Positions 61,880 to 64,000 of a stretch of DNA of 64,000 bases are shown here, in pieces. Source of the stretch: Euglena gracilis (lineage: Eukaryota > Euglenida > Euglenophyceae > Euglenales); the NCBI GenBank assembly GCA_039621445.1, contig CP154954.1, positions 21,340,954 through 21,404,953 of the forward strand. The letters run 5' to 3'. The position numbers were made by a program, and so were the translations under genes. Below the pieces are notes generated by a model. The model searched no databases. It saw only the letters and a program-made list of their open reading frames with translations, and was not told where the DNA came from. How positions within the stretch are numbered: position 1 is the stretch's first letter; every line of letters starts with the position of its first letter.

Positions 61880-64000
61880 CCCTTCTTGATATAGAGGTTC
61901 CATTGCGTCAAAAAAAAGCTGCCGCATTGGATTAAAATGCTGATGGTGTTTTCCCAGGCATGCAAAAGATGTAACACAAGGGATACTTCTATTTTGGGGC
62001 CCTCAGACAGCAAAAAAAAAAAATCATTGGATTGCCTAAAATCAATGGATTTGCCAAAACTCCCAAAAATTCTGGCGCCTTTGTCGGTTTTTGGCCCATC
62101 TGGAGCCAAAACCAGTCAGTCACGCCAAAAAAAAGGCAGTCAGTCACCCTGGGTCGGAACTTGAAACAAGCCTGTCCTTCACAACATCACTGCCTTGGTT
62201 GATGACAATGGTCACCTGATGTGCGTTGGACCCGTCCTCCACAGGCGAAAAGCTGACTCCCAGCCCAATGAAGTTGGACGTAAATCCAAAGTTGTCACCT
62301 GCTACGAAAAATGGGTTCCCTGTTGCCAGGGCTTGGGATGAAAATCAAATAAACCGCCATCACTAGCAGACAAAAAAGCACCTCAGTCTCCCAAGTTGTT
62401 CAAATGTTCAAATCAAACCCTGTTTGTCACCCACAATGAAAACACACCACTTGTCGAAGGTGCATCACCACTGATCCCACACCATGTGTTGCATTTTCAG
62501 CAGGACTGGGCTACCATGGTGTTTGGGTTTGCATTTGGGGGGGGGGGGCTTAATTAATTTGAGGAACAAAAAAGTACAGTGTCACCCAATCTCTCACAGC
62601 ACAACCTAAAATTGACCAAAAATTGGCTGGTGGAGGGAGGTGGAAGTGGAATTACCATTCTGAAGCTGCTTTTTTTTAACCTACCACAGGGGAGCCCCTT
62701 CGGGATTTCGGCCTAGCTCAGGAACTTTCCTCAGAAAACAGGCCATTTTCCTTGAAAACGGGCCTTTTTGAGCCTTCCAGCCCCAAAGGGACCGGGGGGC
62801 CAAGGTCCCCACCCTACCAGGCCCCCCCCCCCCCCGGGGTGGGGTCGGCACCCGACTTGAGAGGGCATGGTAGGATAACCGAAAGGGGGGTCTGCAAAAG
62901 ACAACAGACGGGGGGGGTTGGGGTCACAGGGGGGCTCGCGGGGGGGGGGAACAGGTTTTATATCATGGGGGTTGGGGACGCGGGGGACGCGGGGGCACCA
63001 CCATTCTGGGTACCGTGATCTGGCTCATTGTGGGAAGTTGGTGATGGATTTTTTGGTGGTCACCAGTGATTAGTCGCCAGCGAATGGTCGCCAGCCAGCA
63101 ACTGTTGGTGACAACAAATTGACCCCCAAATGTGGGTTTTCAAAGGCATTTGGGTGGGTCGAGCCATTTTCCTCCATGAAACGCATGGTCCTCAATGGTC
63201 GGCAGTAACATCTAAATGGGAAGAAATTTTCATCTATATTGGCATTGCACACAACCATCCATCTTCCTTGAAGAAGTGTTCCCAACTCCGGGACTCCTCC
63301 AGACCCCCAATTAGCCCATTGGAGGCCGCTCGGGGGGGGTCCGACCCCCCCCTCCCCCCCACCCTGCGCAGCCGCCCGCGCGGCCGCTCGCCCCCCCCCC
63401 CCCCTGGACCCCCCCCTCCCCACTGTGCCTAGCATAGCCAAGAAAAAAAATTTTGTGAAAAAATCGCGAGTTTTTTGAGGCCCAAAAATGACCAAAAGTG
63501 ACCATTTTCGGACATAAAATGGAAAATTTGGGGGCCGCGCGTTCTGCGCGCGGCCAAAAAAAGCACTTTTTTTTGGTCAAAAATGCCCAAAAATGGCAAA
63601 AAATGACCACTTTTTGGACCCGAAAATCACCGATTTCAGGATGCGCGCTGCCTGCGCGGCCGCCCTCGGACCCCCCTCCCCCCCCCCTCCCCCCCGCGCG
63701 GCCGCCCGCGCGGCCGCTCACCCCCCCCCTCAGCCCCCCCCCCCCCCCTTTTCCTGGCCCCCATTAGGGGTGGGGGGACAACTGGGTGGGGGAGGGAGTT
63801 TTTTCCAGCGAATTTTAAAATTTTTGAAACGGACGTTTTTGGAGGTTTCCTGAGCCCTTCGCGACCTTGCAGAAATTGGCCAGTCAAAAAGGTCTAAAAA
63901 TCCCTGTGTGGTTAAGTTCGGACCTCGACAGGGGGGTTCTGCTGTAGGGTTCTGCTGTTCCCGGTGCCTGGGCTTCCCAACAAAACTTTGTTAGTCCAGA
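61880..64000. other. Gene-poor stretch
   Basis: 62,690-62,862 is related to the hAT-like family interior (GGATTTCGGCCTAG, AACAGGCCATTTTCC, GGGGTCGGCACCCGAC). 63,525-63,556 has GGCCGCGCGTTCTGCGCGCG in a palindrome, and GCGCGGCCGC words recur at 63,370-63,720. No coding block was recognised; frames here are Pro/Gly artefacts. Confidence 0.4.

Noticed and set aside
63300-63890. Pro/Ala/Gly-rich frames on both strands at the window end
   Set aside because: Homopolymer C/G tracts and GCGGCCGC words open all frames; there is no codon bias or domain.
1-64000. Bacterial contamination or a prophage
   Set aside because: Spliced exons, chromodomain and DIRS retroelements, (GT)n microsatellites and MITEs are eukaryotic; no bacterial gene clusters are seen.

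Overview
This window is nuclear DNA from a eukaryote. Short GC-rich coding blocks are separated by long non-coding stretches, with GT..AG junctions that keep the reading frame. Two retrotransposon classes are present (DIRS-type with tyrosine recombinase, and Ty3/Gypsy with chromodomain), along with several families of small inverted-repeat elements, many microsatellites, and long runs of C and G. The taxon cannot be named from the sequence; a protist or alga with a transposon-rich genome is a reasonable guess. I saw no bacterial operons, Shine-Dalgarno starts or CRISPR arrays.

Layout. (1) 748-7,981, plus strand: eight in-phase exons of a circularly permuted GTPase of the MTG1/YlqF (RbgA) family, in the permuted motif order G4-G5-G1-G2-G3. 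Its 5' end is not seen. (2) 8.67-11.2 kb, plus strand: exon-like blocks of a probable small coiled-coil protein gene. (3) 13.7-40.6 kb: a retrotransposon complex. DIRS-type element A lies on the minus strand (gag at 36.1-35.1 kb; end of gag, RT, RNase H and tyrosine recombinase at 18.4-15.2 kb). It is split by a complete LTR retrotransposon at 18,426-35,113, also on the minus strand, flanked by the 5-bp duplication GAAGG. A second DIRS-type element, B, occupies 36.16-40.6 kb with inverted terminal repeats; its gag/RT segment appears to be flipped relative to the rest. (4) 40.6-64.0 kb: gene-poor DNA crowded with small non-autonomous elements (several with perfect 8-bp target duplications), hairpins, minisatellites and a few isolated exon-like blocks (minus strand, 47.3-49.0 kb).

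The LTR element is the centre of interest. It is unusually long (16.7 kb). Its primer-binding site is complementary to initiator-tRNA-Met, and it has a polypurine tract, a gag with two CCHC knuckles preceded by about 900 residues of coiled-coil-rich sequence, protease, RT, RNase H, integrase and a chromodomain. A further 5.4 kb of coding sequence of unknown function follows the chromodomain. Over its whole length it is studded with tiny perfect hairpins: stems of 5-10 bp with different sequences, and loops of 3-5 nt that are mostly T-rich on the plus strand, so A/purine-rich in the element's sense RNA. I counted more than 60 by eye, and they fall in LTRs, coding and non-coding parts. I know of no described feature that explains this pattern, and I consider it the best candidate for something new here.

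Most element genes carry frameshifts or stops, and the integrase seems to have lost a catalytic Asp, so these copies are probably inactive. Some frame breaks could be sequencing errors in homopolymers.
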